Shown here piece after piece: positions 15,698 through 30,600 of a DNA stretch of 64,000 nucleotides. Under the pieces are notes generated by a model, which saw nothing but the letters and a program-made list of their open reading frames with translations, did not search any database and was not told where the DNA came from. Each line of letters opens with the position of its first letter. Within the stretch, counting starts at the first letter, position 1. The position numbers and the translations under genes are program-made. The DNA is from an uncultured Polaribacter sp. (lineage in GTDB: Bacteria; Bacteroidota; Bacteroidia; Flavobacteriales; Flavobacteriaceae), in assembly GCF_947497125.1 (NCBI RefSeq), contig NZ_CANMFI010000006.1:1-64000 (forward strand), read 5' to 3'.

Positions 15698-18600
15698 ATG
15701 TTAAAGAATCCCCCGATCTTAACAAAAAGGCTTGCCTTTTTGTTATATTTATTGTTTACAGTAAATACCATTAGTGCAAATTTTACAGTTAATCCGCACA
15801 AAACATACACTACTTTTTTTAATTCTATTAGCCCTACAACAGGTACCTCAGGTACAATTGTTACGTTAGTGAGTTCTTCGGGTAGTTTTTTATCTTCAGA
15901 TATAGATAAAGTTACTTTAGCTGGTGTTGCTATTCCAAGCGCTTTGGTAAGGTTTATTGATCCAGATAACATAGAAGTAGAGGTGCCTTGCAATGCTACC
16001 TCTGGTTTTTTTAGTGTAAACGGAGTGCAAATAGGAACTCAGTTTACCTATGTAAAGCCAGATATAACTACTACTTTAAAAAATATTGAGGTATGCGTTG
16101 GAGTTTCTTTTACTGAAATACCTTTATTTGGTCAGCTCTCTTCTGCTTCTCCGTCTTTAGGGGATTTAACCTTTAACTATACAAATAGTAATACTGCAAT
16201 TAATTTACAAGCTTCTGGCTCTGGGGTAAATGAGATTCCAACTTTTACAGCAGAAAACAATGCTTTAGAGCCTATAACATCTACTGTTACTGTAACACCA
16301 GTTGTAAATGGCTGCGAAGGAACACCAGTTTCTTTTACAATAACAGTAAATCCGAAGCCAGTTTTAAATCCAATAGCAAACATAGAAGTTTGTAATAATA
16401 CCAATATCTCAGACATCGTTTTAACAGCAAGTTCACCTACAAGTGGTACAGGAGTTTCGTATACTTGGTCTAGAACTAATGAGGTTATAGGTAGTTTAGC
16501 TTTCTCTGGTTCTGGTTCGCCAATTCCTGCTTTTACAGCTAAAAATAATACTTCAAACGATATAATAACAACGATTACAGTTGTACCTACCTATAAAGGG
16601 TGTCAAGGGGAGCCTTTTGATTTTACAATAACAGTAAACCCTGCTAGTAATCCAGGTGCAATTAATGCATCAGTATCTACTATTTGTGAAGGAGATAACA
16701 CAACAATTTCGTTGTCTAATCCAATCGGAAATGTCTTAAGATGGGAAAGTTCTACAGATAATTTTCTAACTAAGAATACACTTACAAACTCAACAGAATC
16801 TTTAACGGTAAGCCCTGTAAATACAACAAAATATAGAGCTATTGTACAAAGTGGTACTTGTACAGAAGCTATTTCAAATGCAATAGAGATTGTTGTAAAT
16901 GAAGCAGTTGTTCCTGGTACTGCAATTGGTGGTAAAACTATTTGTAAAAATGCGACTGCAGATTTAGAGTTAACAGGTTCTAACGGAACCGTTTCGTATT
17001 GGCAATATTCTATTGATAATGGTGTAAATTGGACAGGCATTTCTGGCTCTGCTGGTAATAAATACAGTAATTTTTTTTTAGATAGAAATACCTCTTTTAG
17101 GGCAATGGTTAAAAACGGAACTTGTACAGAGGTTGCTTCTGCTGCAACTTTAGTAACCATAGCAAGCCCAATTGATACTGGTAATTTAATAGTTACTTCG
17201 CCATCTAGCACTGTTTGTGAAGATACCAGCGTAAATTTAAAATTAGCTAACTTTTCGGGTACTATTGTAGAATGGCAATCTAAAAAACTTAGTAGTAGTG
17301 TGTGGACTTCAATTTCAAACACAACGGATACTTATACCTCAGGATTACTTACAGAATCTACAGATTTTAGAGTTGTTTTAGAGAACGGAACTTGCGAAAC
17401 AACCACTACATCAATAGTAAATGTTATTGTAGAAAAAGAACCCGTATTTAGTAAGCCTGTAATCGCTTCAGGTTTTTCTAGTCCTGTTTGTCAAGGAAGT
17501 ACCATAGATATCGATTTTTCTATTACAGAAGGTACTTTAATTCGATGGGAATCTAGAGCAAATAGTGGGGATACTTGGGCTACATATAATGATATGGTGG
17601 TTTCTGGTGCAAACACATACACAACTGCCGCAATAAATAATACTGTAGAGTTTAGAGCAATTCTTAGTTCTACGGCTACAGGTGTTTGTGGTGAATTTCC
17701 TTCTGATGAAATTGCTGTAACCACTAATGCACCCGGAGCAAGTGGTACTTTGACTGCTACTGATTCAGAAATTTGTGCCAATACAGCAACCGTTATTACT
17801 TTAACTGGCCAAGCAGGTGTTGTGATTGGTTGGGAGTCTTCTACCACAGGAAACCCAGGCAGTTGGGTTTTAGATACTACCAATACCTCAACAACATATA
17901 ATACTGGTGTTTTAAACCAAAATACTTTTTACAGAGCAGTAAGTAGCAATGGTGTTTGTAGTCAAATAAGGTCATCAGAAATAGAAATTAAAGTAAATCC
18001 AGTACCTAATGTACCTGTAATTGTAGACCAAGAAGTGTGTTTTGGCGATACCGTAACTTTTGGAGAAGTAACACCAACGCCTGGCTATAGCTACGAGTGG
18101 TCGTCTTTATCTAGCGGAGTTTTTACAGAAATAACATCAAGTATAACAAGAACAATTACAGCCTCTGAAGAGTATACCTTAAAAGTATCAAGCGCAGCAG
18201 GTTGTATTTCAACTCAAAGTTTTAAAGTAACAATGCTTCCGTTGCCAACTGCAACTGTAGCAACTGCTGTGTCAATTTGTGAAGGACAAGAAGTAAGTAT
18301 AGGTGCTGCATCAAAAGTAGGGTCTACCTACAGTTGGGTAGCTTCACCAGCCTATGTATGGAATCCTCCAACAGTATCTTCAACGAGCGCAAATCCGAAG
18401 GTAAGTCCTTTAGAAACTACTACTTTTACACTAACAGAAACAATTACAGCTACAGGTTGTACAAACACTAATAGTGTTACAATTACGGTTGATAAAAATC
18501 CAATAGTTTCTTTAAATAGAGGAACAACAATTACCATGTGTGATGCAGATGCGTCAACCAATTTAGAAGCTACCATTACAGGTAGTTATAATAGCATTCG

Positions 18601-21600
18601 TTGGGAGGAAATACCTAATTCTTCAGGAACTATTAATCCATCTAGCATTGATACTGAAATCAGTTTTACACCTAGCCCTTCGGCAATAGCAAATGGTAGT
18701 GCTTTGGTTAGATTGTTCGTAACCAATACTTGTGGCGAAGAACTTCCTGCTTTAGAAACAACAATTAACATCGCTCGTAAATCTACAGCAGATGCAGGTA
18801 CAGATATTGCTGGCTGTGGTACAAATCCTATTACGTTAGATGGTTCAAATTCTACTTTTGCAACTGGTTATTCATGGTCTAAGCCAAGTGATATTACTGG
18901 TACTTTAACTTTTGCAAATACAGCGAATCCAGTTTTTACACCTAGTACTTCGGATGCTCTAAACGCAAACACCTTATATTCTGGCGGTATTCCTTTTACT
19001 CTAACAACTTCTTCAGCAAGTTGTGTGTCAAGCACTTCAACTGTATTGGTAACGATAGTGCCAAGTCCGATAGTGAGTGCTGGACCAAGTGCTTTTACCA
19101 TTTGTGAAGACGGAACTTATAAACCAACAGGTACTTCAGAAGATAATACAGTCTCTCTTAAATGGACAACCAGTGGAGACGGAACATTTATAGATGCTAC
19201 TGATGAAAAACCAACTTATACTCCGGGAGTAAATGACAAGGCTGCTGGTTCGGTAAAACTTACTTTAACCGGTACAGGTAATATTCCTTGTGCAACAACT
19301 ACAAGTGAAACAATTTTAACTATTGTAAAAAATCCGACGATAGACGAGATTGCAGATGCAACTGTTTGTGCAGGTTTAACAACACCTTTAAATTTAACTG
19401 CTAATATTCAGAATCCAGGTACTATTCTTTGGACAACTTCTAACGGAGGTGGTTCTTTTAATGGTACTCAAAATTCGGCAACCCCAATTTATACACCAGT
19501 AGTAACAGATTTTAATACTGGTATTACATTTACTGTTACTGTAGATCCAATTTCACCTTGTGGTACCACTGTTTCAGAAACTTTTATTAATACAATAAAT
19601 GCAGCCCCAATTGTAGATGCAGGAGGTAACGAAACTGTTTGTGAAAGTTTACCAACAGTTTCTTTAAACGGAACAGCTACTAATGTAACTTCGGTAGTTT
19701 GGAGTACAACAGGCGCTGGTTCTTTTAATAATGTTAATGATGAAGACCCAATATATACCTTTGCACCTAGTGATATTGCCAATGGTTCGGTTACTTTTAC
19801 CATTACAGGTTCGCAAACAAGTTGCGACCCTCAGACTGATGTTGTAACCATTAATATTCAAAAAAAGCCAATAGTTACAGCAGGTTTAGCACAAACTATT
19901 TGCCAAGGAGAAAGTGTTACGTTAAATGGAACTTCAGTTGATGAGAGTGGAGTCTCTTGGGTAAGAACAGGTGGTTCAGGTACTTTTACAAATACAAACA
20001 CATTAAACCCTACGTATACCTCTTCGGCATCAGAAACAGGTACTATAACTTTTACGATTGTTGGGCAACCAGAAGACCCTTGTACAGGAAATTCTACAGC
20101 TGTTTCAACAACTGTAACGATAATACCAAATCCTACAGCAGATGCAGGTGTAGATGCTACTATTTGTGAAGGAGAAGATTTTGAGGTTACCACAGCTAGT
20201 GCAACCAATATTAGCGGAAACGTAATTTGGTCTGCAGGTTTAGGAGGCGGAACCTTTACAGGAGGTAATACTTTAAGACCAACCTATACACCAAGTGCTA
20301 CAGATATTAGTAAAGGTTATGCAAAGCTTACAATAACAGCGCTTAAAGACAGTCCTTGTACTGTAGATGCGGTAAGCGAAATGCGTTTAGATATAAATAA
20401 AATACCAAGTATTACGGTTATTAATCCTTCTGTTGATGTTTGTTCAGAAACCGCCCCTTTTGAAATACCCGATGTTTCTGCGGTAGATTACGACTCGTTA
20501 GAATGGACAACCAGTGGTAGTGGTACTTTTACGGATAACAATCCTGCAAATACAATAACGGCTAATTTTTATACTCCATCTGCAGCTGATGTTGCTAGTG
20601 GTAGTGTAGTTTTAACCTTAAAAGCAGCTAGAATTCCGTCTAATTGTAATTCGTCAACAACAAATTCAATTACTTTAAATTTTGTTAAAAAGCCAATAGT
20701 TTCAGCAGGAATTGATGAAAATATCTGTGGTGATACTACCTATACAACCACTTCGGCAACAGCAGCTAATTTTTCTCAAGCAACTTGGTTGACTACTGGT
20801 ACAGGAACTTTTATCAATCAGAATGATGTTAGTAATGCTACCTACACGCCTTCTGCAACAGATATAGCAAACGGTTCTGTAACACTTACTTTAGCACTTA
20901 CAGGTTTAGCACCATGTTTAGATGTTATTTCAGATACCATGGAATTGTCTTTTGAAGCAATACCAGTAATCACAACAGTTGGTACTGATGCTATTTGTAA
21001 TACTAGTACAAATTATTCGGTAAGTGGCACAAGTATTTCAAATGATTATATGCCGGTATCATTAGCTAATTGGACAACTTCTGGAACGGGTACTTTTACA
21101 GCTACTACAGATCCTTTAAATCCAAATTATACACCTTCTGCTGCCGATTTAACTCAGCCAAACATTACATTAACATTAACTATAGATCCAGTTTCGCCAT
21201 GTATAGCGAAACAAACCGAAACCATAGTTTTAGATGTAATACCAGCACCTATAGCAAATGCAGGCGTAAATTTATCAGAATGTGATGTTCCTTTTATCAT
21301 TACAACAGCTACAGCAACACCAAATACCTATAGCAGTTTGCAGTGGGTTTCTTCAAGTGGTGGTACTTTTGTAGGTGGTATTAACAATACAATCAATCCA
21401 ACATACATACCTTCTGCAACAGATATTTCAGCGGGTACTGTAGACTTAACTTTAACTGCATTTCCAATAAATCCTTGTTCGGTGGCTTCAGTATCAACGA
21501 TAACTGTTAGCATTCAGGCATCGCCAGAAATTACAGTAACCAATCAAGCTCCTATTTGTGAAGATGCCGAAAATGTTACTGTAACAGGAACAGCTATTAT

Positions 21601-24600
21601 AAATGCGGCCAACTTTATTTATACTTCTACAACGGGTACCATTATTAATAATGAAACAACTTTAACACCAACGGTTACACCAAGTGCAACAGACATTGCA
21701 AACGGAGAAATTACCTTAACGGTAACTGCAACTCCTATAGGAAATTGTACTAGTGTTAGTGAGACAATTACCATTCCGGTGGTTAAAAACCCGATAGTTA
21801 ATGCAGGTGTTTCTAAAACTTTTTGTGAAGGCGAATCGATTACAACTTCAGACGCAACGGCATCTAATGTAGCTGCTGGTAATTTGCAATGGGACAATAA
21901 CGGAGGTGATGGTGTTTTCTCAACATCAGCAAATGGTTTAATAACCACTTATATTCCTGGTAGTACAGAAATAGCTAATGGCGCGGTTCAGTTAACACTA
22001 ACAGGAACAGCTACATCACCTTGTGCTACAAATGCAACGGACACTGTTGTTTATACACTATTAAAAAAACCAGTTTTAATGGTAAGCCCAACAATAGTTT
22101 CTATTTGTGAAGATGAGAATTATCAAGTACCAATAAATCAAGTAAATATTACTAATTTTGATAATGTGGCATCGGTAGTTTGGTCGGCTTCATCACCAGG
22201 AACTATTGCTACAGGTGGTACTTTAGATCTAACCCCAACTTTTACACCAAGTGCGGCAGATATAGCCAATGGATTTTCAGAACTAACCATTACTGTAACA
22301 CCTATAGGCGCTTGTGCAACTGCAGTTGTATCAGAAAAAATTCGTGTAAATATTGGTAAGAATCCAACGATAGATGTTTCTCAAAATACTCCTGTTTTTT
22401 GTGAAGGAGAAAACAAGCAATTGCAAGCAATTTTTGCCAATGAAGACGCAAGTACTTACAATTGGGAAATTATAAGTGGTACCGGTAGCATTTCAAGTGC
22501 AACTATAAATACGCCAATTTATACACCAGCACCAGATAGTGATATTGTAGTTATTAGGGTTTCTGTAGCGGGTAATTCGCCTTGTGCAAATACAGTATCC
22601 GAAGAATTTACCTTAAATAAAATAGGCATTCCACAAGTAACTTTACCAGAAAATGCAACAACTGTTTGTAGTACAGAAAATACAATAGACTTAACAGCAA
22701 CGGTAACCAATACTTCTGTAAATACAACTTATCAATGGGTTAGTTCTTCTGCTACAGCTGCATTTAGCAACCCAACGGCTATCAATACAAGCTATACTTT
22801 TTCTGCTTCAGACAAAGCAAATGGTTCAGTTACTTTGAGCTTAAAAGCACAAAGCGATGCAGATTGTATGCTAAATACTACCGATGCAATAGTTGTTACC
22901 ATAAAACAAGCACCTGTTGTTAATATTACAAATTTAGCAACAGAAATCTGTGAAGACGCAATTTATAATGCCACTGCAACAGCACCTAATGCTACAACTT
23001 ATTTATGGGAAACGGTTGGTGTTTCTGATGGAACATTTATAAGTGGAGAAAACACCACTGACGCTAAATACATACCAAGTACTAATGATATTTTAAACAA
23101 AACATTTACACTAAAATTTACTGCTACCGGAGACGCTACTTGCGCACCAGTTTCTGAAGAAGTAACAGTGGCAATAGTGCCAAAACCAATAGTAACTTTT
23201 GATGTAGATAATGGCACCAATTGCGCCACAGAACCTTTTGTAATTTCAGGAGTAAATGCAAGTAATTACAGTACATTGTCTTGGTCTTCTTTAAGCACTG
23301 CGAAAGGTACTTTTAGTAATGATGGTATAGAAAATCCAACGTATACGCCAAGTGCTACAGAAATTGCAGGCAATAGTCCGATTACTTTAAGACTTACACT
23401 ACAACCAAAAATAGCTTGTAATGGAGTAGTACCTGTTTTTAAAGATTTTACATTAAACTTATTACCAGCACAAACAGCAAATGCAGGATTAGATGCTGCT
23501 ATTTGTGAGGGTGGGGTAGTTAATTTAAACGGTGCAACTACAAATAATGCCTCTCAATATTGGACGTCTAGTTCTTCTGGTGTTACTTTTGCAACCACAA
23601 ATAATGCAACATACACTCCGACTGCTTTAGATATCAGTACAGGGAATGTTACCTTAACACTGCATTCTGTTAGCAACACCAATTGTGCAGAGGTTACAGA
23701 TAGCATGGTGGTACAAATTGTAAAACAACCCGAAGCAGATGCAGGGGCAACCGTTACAATTTGTGAAGACGAATCGTATACCTTATTAGCAGGAGAAGCA
23801 ACTGCAAACAATGCAGCTTCTGTTCTATGGACGCTTTCTGGAGCTGGCCAAATTACCTCAGGTACAGAAACTACTTTAACACCAGAATTTACACCAGAAC
23901 CAGGCCAAACAGGTAACGTAACTTTAACGCTTACTGCAAATGCAGCGCCAGCTTGTGCTAGTCTTTCGGATGTAATAGCAACCAAAACAATTCGCATTAT
24001 ACCAAAACCTAAAGTTACCATTCCTTCAAGTAGAAGTATTTGTGAAGGAGATAATTTACTATTATTAGATGCGGATATCAATGCATCAGATTTTACAGCT
24101 TTAAACTGGGTGTCTTCTAACGGATTGGGTTCTTTTGTTACTCAGGCAAATGGAAATACAACCTATATACCAGCCAATAATCAAACAGGTGTTGTAACAT
24201 TATCTTTAGTTGCAACCCCATTAAATACTGCATGTAGCTCTGTACAAAAAGACTTGGTTTTAACCATTGATCCAAATGTACAAGTGTCTGCAGGAACAGA
24301 TGTTTCTATTTGTGAAGATGAAACTGTTGTTATTCAGGATGCTGATATAAATTATGGAAATGGAGTGTTTAATTGGTCTATTGTAGGTCCAGCAAGCATC
24401 ACTCCGGGTACAGAAAATACCTTAACACCAGAAATTGTGCCTAATGTAGGAGCTTCAGGTTTGGTTACTCTTACTTTAGAGGCAGCAGGTTCTTCAGAAT
24501 GCGCTACTTCAAAGTCAGATTCGGTAACTATTGCTATCAATGCTTTGCCAATAGTTTCGGCAGGTGCGCCACAAGAAATTTGCGAGGGAGAAACAGAAGT

Positions 24601-27600
24601 ACAACTTAACGGAACGGTTTCTAATGCAGCTAGTTTTACTTGGTCTCATTCAGGGGATGGTACTATTGTTACTACTACAAATCCGCTGAAACCTAAATAT
24701 GTTCCAGCAGCAGCAGATTTTATAAATCCGTCTGGTATAAATACAGTAAATATATTTTTAGAAGCTGTTGGTAATAATACTTGTGGTAATACCACAGCTA
24801 CTACAACCATTACTTTGCAAGCAAAACCAAAAGCGTATGCAGGTGTAGATATGGTTGCATGTGTAGGTGATGTAATTTCGTTAAACGCAGCAACTGCAAG
24901 TAATTTTAATACCTTGTCATGGGAAACTTCTGGGAATGGTACTTTTGATTATACAACTGCAGGAGGTCAAATTAAGCCAACCTATACATTAGGAACTAAT
25001 GATACTACCGAAGTAACGTTAACAATGATTGCAACACCAAATGGTGTTTGTACCACAAATACAACCGATGAGGTTGTTGTAAGTATCAACCAATTGCCAA
25101 CAATTACGGTAACTACAGAAGAGCTTACTTTTTGCGGAAGCACTTTTACATTGCCTTCAATTGTTTCTGTTGCTAATAGTACTTCATTTACTTGGATAAA
25201 TACAACCGCTGTTGCCAATAAATCTATTGTTGTTAACCCGAATTCTCTAACACCAACAATATCGCCAACGGCAGAAGAAATTGCCAATGGTTTTATTTCA
25301 TTGACTGTTACGGCTCAGCCAAAAACAGCTTGTGTTGGAGTAGCAACAAAAGCAATAAAAGTTAATTTAACTCCGGTTTTTACTGTTGATGCAGGAAACA
25401 CAAAAACTGTGTGTGCTACAAACAACCCAATAGTATTAAATTTCGGAGCAACAACTTCATCTACTACAGGTGAATATTACTGGACATCAAACGGAGCAGG
25501 AACTATTTTATCTAGTTCTTTAAATACCTTGCAACCTCAATACCAGCCAGGACCAAATGAGACAGGTACTATAGAATTTACGTTGCATGCTACCAATGCA
25601 GCACCTTGTTCTGGAGAAGTTACCGATACTGTAAATTTAGTTATCGATCCTTTAACTACCGTAGATGCAGGATTAGATATTGCAGTTTGCGAAGGTTCTT
25701 CTGTAAACATTACCAATGCAAAAGCAACAAATTATACAAGTCTGCAATGGATTGCCTCTTCAGATATTTTAGGCAATACTATTTCTGATGGTTCTTTTTC
25801 TCCTGCAAGTGCCGCAGTTTTAAATGCCACCTATAGCCCAAGCGCAGCAGATATTGCCAGAGGTTTTGTGTATTTAACACTTCAATCTACAAATTCATGT
25901 GGTACAGTTTCAGATTATTTAAGAGTAAATATTTCTGAAGGAGCAGGGGTTTTTGCAGGGAATAATGCAACAGTATGTGTTGGAGATTCTTATGAAATTA
26001 CAGATGCTTCGGCTACAAATACTAGTAGTGTTGTTTGGGCAAGTGCTCAAAATGCCAACGGTACTTCTTTAGCCAGTTATGTTGCAGGTTCTTTTAGTAA
26101 TATAAATGCTGAAAAGCCTGTTTATACACCAAGTGCTTCCGATTTAAATCAAGGATATGTGTATTTAATTTTAACAGGAAATGGTGAGAGTTCTTGTAGT
26201 GTAGATAATAGTTCTATGCGTTTAGACTTTGTTAAAACACCAAGTCTTGTAGCGCAAGATGTAGCTATTTGTGTAGATACACCATCTGTAACACTTACTA
26301 CTACAGCATTAGATTATGATACCATTACATGGAGTGTTTTTAGTGGATCAGGTACTATTAGTGCCGGAGCCAATTCTGAAACTCCTGTATTTACATCTAA
26401 TATTTCTACGACAATTACAACGCCACAAACTACTATTTTAAAAGCTGTTTTAACACCTAAAAATGGTTGTGATACTGCAGAGACTGTAGTTGAAGAGGTA
26501 GTAATTACAACACAGCCTTTACCAACAGTAAACGCAGGAGATGATGGTTTTGTTTGTTATACACCAGGGCAGCCAATTGGTCTTTTTACCATTAACAATA
26601 CAACATTCGAAAACGCAAGTTCTGTAGAATGGTCTACCTCAGGAAACGGTGTGTTCTCATCAGGTTTCCCAACAACGTATCAATCATTAACAAATACTTG
26701 TTCAGAAACAGTGCAATTAACGCTAACAGCAAAAGGAATGGGTGCTTGTGGTACAAAAACAGTTTCTGATGTAGTTAATTTAACCATAAATTGTGCAGCT
26801 CCAAGTTTGGGTGTTATTACGTCAAGTACTACTCAGAATGTGTGTCAAGGTACTACAGCAACCTATCAAGTAGCTGCAAATTCTTTGGTAACAGATTATC
26901 AATGGAGTGTTCCTTCAGGAGCTACCATTCAGTTACAATCAGCAAATACAATCACTGTAGCATACTCAGAAAACGCAGTATCAGGAATTGTATCAGTTGC
27001 TGCAAAAAATTCTTGTGGTGTGGGCGAATTATCTACTTTAGCCATTACGATTTCACCAATGCCAAAAGTAACAACGATTAGCGGACCAAGCGTAATTTGT
27101 GAGGGTCTGCAAGATTATGTGTTTACAGCAGGTGTAATTGCAGATGCTACTTCTTATATCTGGACTTTAACAGACGGAAGTACTATAACTACCTTAGACA
27201 ATACACTTACCATTGCTGGAAACACCTCTTTACCTGGTGGTAATTTAACAGTAAAAGGGGTTAATAGTTGTGGTGCTGGAATTAACTCGTTGGCATTTCC
27301 TGTAGAAGTAGTTTCTAAGCCTACTTTAACGAGTGCGGTTACCAATAGTGCTATTTGCTCAGGTGATACTTTTGATTATCAGCCAACAAGTGTTTCAGGT
27401 ACTTCGTTCTCTTGGACAAGAAGCCAACAAAGTGGAATAGAAGGAACAGCATCAGGAAATGGTCCTGTACAAGATGTATTAATTAATACTACTAACAGTG
27501 TTAAAACAGTTACTTATCAAATAGAAATAACCACCGCAACAGGTTGCAGTGCAACAGAACAGATAACAGTACCTGTAAACCCTGTGGCACAATTAACCAA

Positions 27601-30600
27601 CGCACCAGCAGACTCAGAAATTTGCTCTGGTAGTGTATTTGGTTTTAATCCAACAAGTGATATTTCTGGAACCATTTCTTGGGTAAGACCATCGGTAACT
27701 GGTATACAACAGGCAAGTACTTCTGGTTCGGGTAACATTTCTGAAACTTTAACCAATACAACCAATGCTGTATTGACTGTAAATTATGAACTTACATTGC
27801 CAACAACCACAGCAGGTTGTGCTACTACAGTAATTGTTTCTGTAGAGGTATTGCCAACACCTGCAGCTGCAACAGCGATTTCAGGAGCATTAAATGTGTG
27901 TTTGCCAAGTACAAATAATGCTTACACAGTGGCGGCAATTCCAAATGCCACTTCATACGATTGGAGACTTTCTGATGGAACTATTAGAAACACTAATAGT
28001 AATAGTATTTCTTTAGATTTTACAACATTAACAACCTCAGAAACACTAGAGGTTAGAGGAGTAAATTGTGGTAACGGCGCTTTTTCTGCACCGTTTACAA
28101 TTACAGGTATCAATTTGCCAACAATTACGAACACGCCTTCTGCGACTAGTATTTGTTCTAATGAATTGTTTTCTTTTACACCTACTAGTGCAACAGCAAC
28201 TAGTTTTACTTGGGAACGTCAATTTGTTAATGGAATTGCTACACCTGTAAGTTCTGGAAGCGGAAGTATAAATGAAATTTTAGTAAACGAGACAAACATA
28301 CCAATTACGGTTACGTATTTATATACAATTACCTCTCCAGAGAGTTGTACCAATACAGCAACCATAAATATTATTGTAAAGCCACTTCCTAAAATTACCA
28401 ATACACCAGTAGCTTCTATCTGTTCTGGAGGTACATTTAATTTTGTGCCAGAAATAAGCACTAGCGCAACACAAAGTACCGATATATCTTGGTCTAGAGT
28501 TGCTAGTTTTGGTATAATTGGCTCCAATGATACTGGTACAGGAAGTATAAGTGAAACGCTAGAAAACACTACAAATACAGTTATACCGGTAACGTATAAT
28601 TTAACATTAACAAATGCTACAAGTGGTTGCGAGACAACCGATTCAATTATTGTTGATGTATATCCGTTAGCAACTGCAATTATAGAAAGTAGTGACAATA
28701 CGTGTGTAAATAGCGCCGATAGTTTTATAAACTTTAAAGCATCAAATGGTATTGCACCTTATACATTTACGTATACAGTAAATGGTGGATCAGAAAAAAC
28801 AATTACCACCAACGCTATTTCAAGTAGCGTTCAATTAAGTTTGTTTGCCAATACAATAGGTGCTTATACTTATCGTTTGTTAGGTGTTAAAGATTCTGGG
28901 CCAAATACTTGTACTAATACTTTTGCAACACCAAAAGAAATTACGGTAATTATTTCTGCAAATCCGGTATTAAATATTACAAATCCGGCTACTATTTGTG
29001 CAACTGAAACGGTAGATCTTACAGATCTAGCATATACAGTAGGCTCAGATACAGGCTTAACGTACACGTATTGGGAAGATGTAAATGCTACGGTACCATA
29101 CTTATTGGCAACAACAGCAACCGAAGGCACTTATTATATAAAAGCTGAAAATGCAACTGGTTGTACTACGATAAAGGCAATAGTGGTAAATGAAAATCCA
29201 TTACCATTGGTGCAAATAGAAAATAATGAAAGTGAAATTTTTGTTTGTGAAGGCAGCGAAGTAGCCTTAAATGCATCAGGAGCTCAAGTTTATCAATGGT
29301 ATAGTATAGATAGTACAGGAGGATCTTCGATATTAAATACGACAGATGTTTATACGTATACACCAACTGTTAATCAAACAATTTATCTAAGAGGTACAGA
29401 CGCAAATGGTTGTGAAAGAACGACTCAAGTAGCTATTATTTTAAAACCAGCAATTAAAGCTAGTATAGAAGGAGTTAATAATTACCAAGTTTGTAAAGAT
29501 GCAGATGATGTAACAATTACATTTAAAGCAGCAAATGGTATTGCACCTTATACCTTTACTTATTTGGTTAATAACAATGTAAAACAAGTAACAACAATAG
29601 CTGCAAGTAACAATGTTGCAGTAACATTGCCTACAGATATTGCAGGGGTGTTTGATATTGAATTAATTGACGTAAAAGACAGTAGTTTGGCCAATTGTAA
29701 CAATCCTATTTTGCAAGAGCCAAAAACGGCATCTGTTACTGTTTTCGATTCAGAAATTTTACCAGTTGCAAATACAGAAGTATTTCAAACGGTTTGTGTT
29801 AATGAACCTGTAGATGCGCTTTATTTTACAACTACCTCGCCAATACTAAGTGCTTACGTAGAAGGATTGCCAAGCGGAGTAACAAGTTCGTTTGCAGGTA
29901 GTACGATAACTATTTCTGGGACACCAACAGTTGCAGGTATTTTTAATTATACAGTTCATTCTTCTGTTTTAAATGCAAGTTGTGCTAGTACTTATTCTGG
30001 TACTATAACTGTGAATAGTGGCGGAACTATTACCCCTTTAATAGATACAGAAATTAATCAAGACATCTGTTCATGCGCAACGATTACCCCAATTGTATTT
30101 GAGTTAAGTGCTGGTACTTTTGGAGCAAATGTTACCGGTTTACCATCTGGTTTAACCTGGGAAATAGAAGATAATATTGTGCTAATTTCTGGAAGTAGTT
30201 GTGCAACAGCAGGAGATTATACTTATACCGTTACTGCACAAGGTAATTGTTCTAGTTCTACAACGAGTGGTTTAATATCAATAACCGACCCGAATAGTAT
30301 CTTTTTAATCAACGGTAGTCAGACCACAGAAGTATGTAATAACAGTGTTTTAACTCCCGTAGAATATCAAGCGAACGCAGGACAAACACTACAATTGATA
30401 GGTGTTTTACCACAAGGAGTAACTTTTATTGCAGATACAGCAACAGGAACCGCAATAATTAGTGGAACACCTGAAAGAGCAGGAACGTATAACTATACAA
30501 TAACATCAGATTCTGAATGTAGCGATTTCTTAGAAGGCTCTATAGAAGTTAGTGCAGACCCTTTTATTAGTTTAATGAGTGGTAGTATTAACCAAGAATC

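Noticed and set aside
16000..27000. CRISPR-like periodic repeats
   Set aside because: The period is about 250-290 bases, copies are diverged, and the whole stretch is one coding frame of Ig/PKD-like modules.
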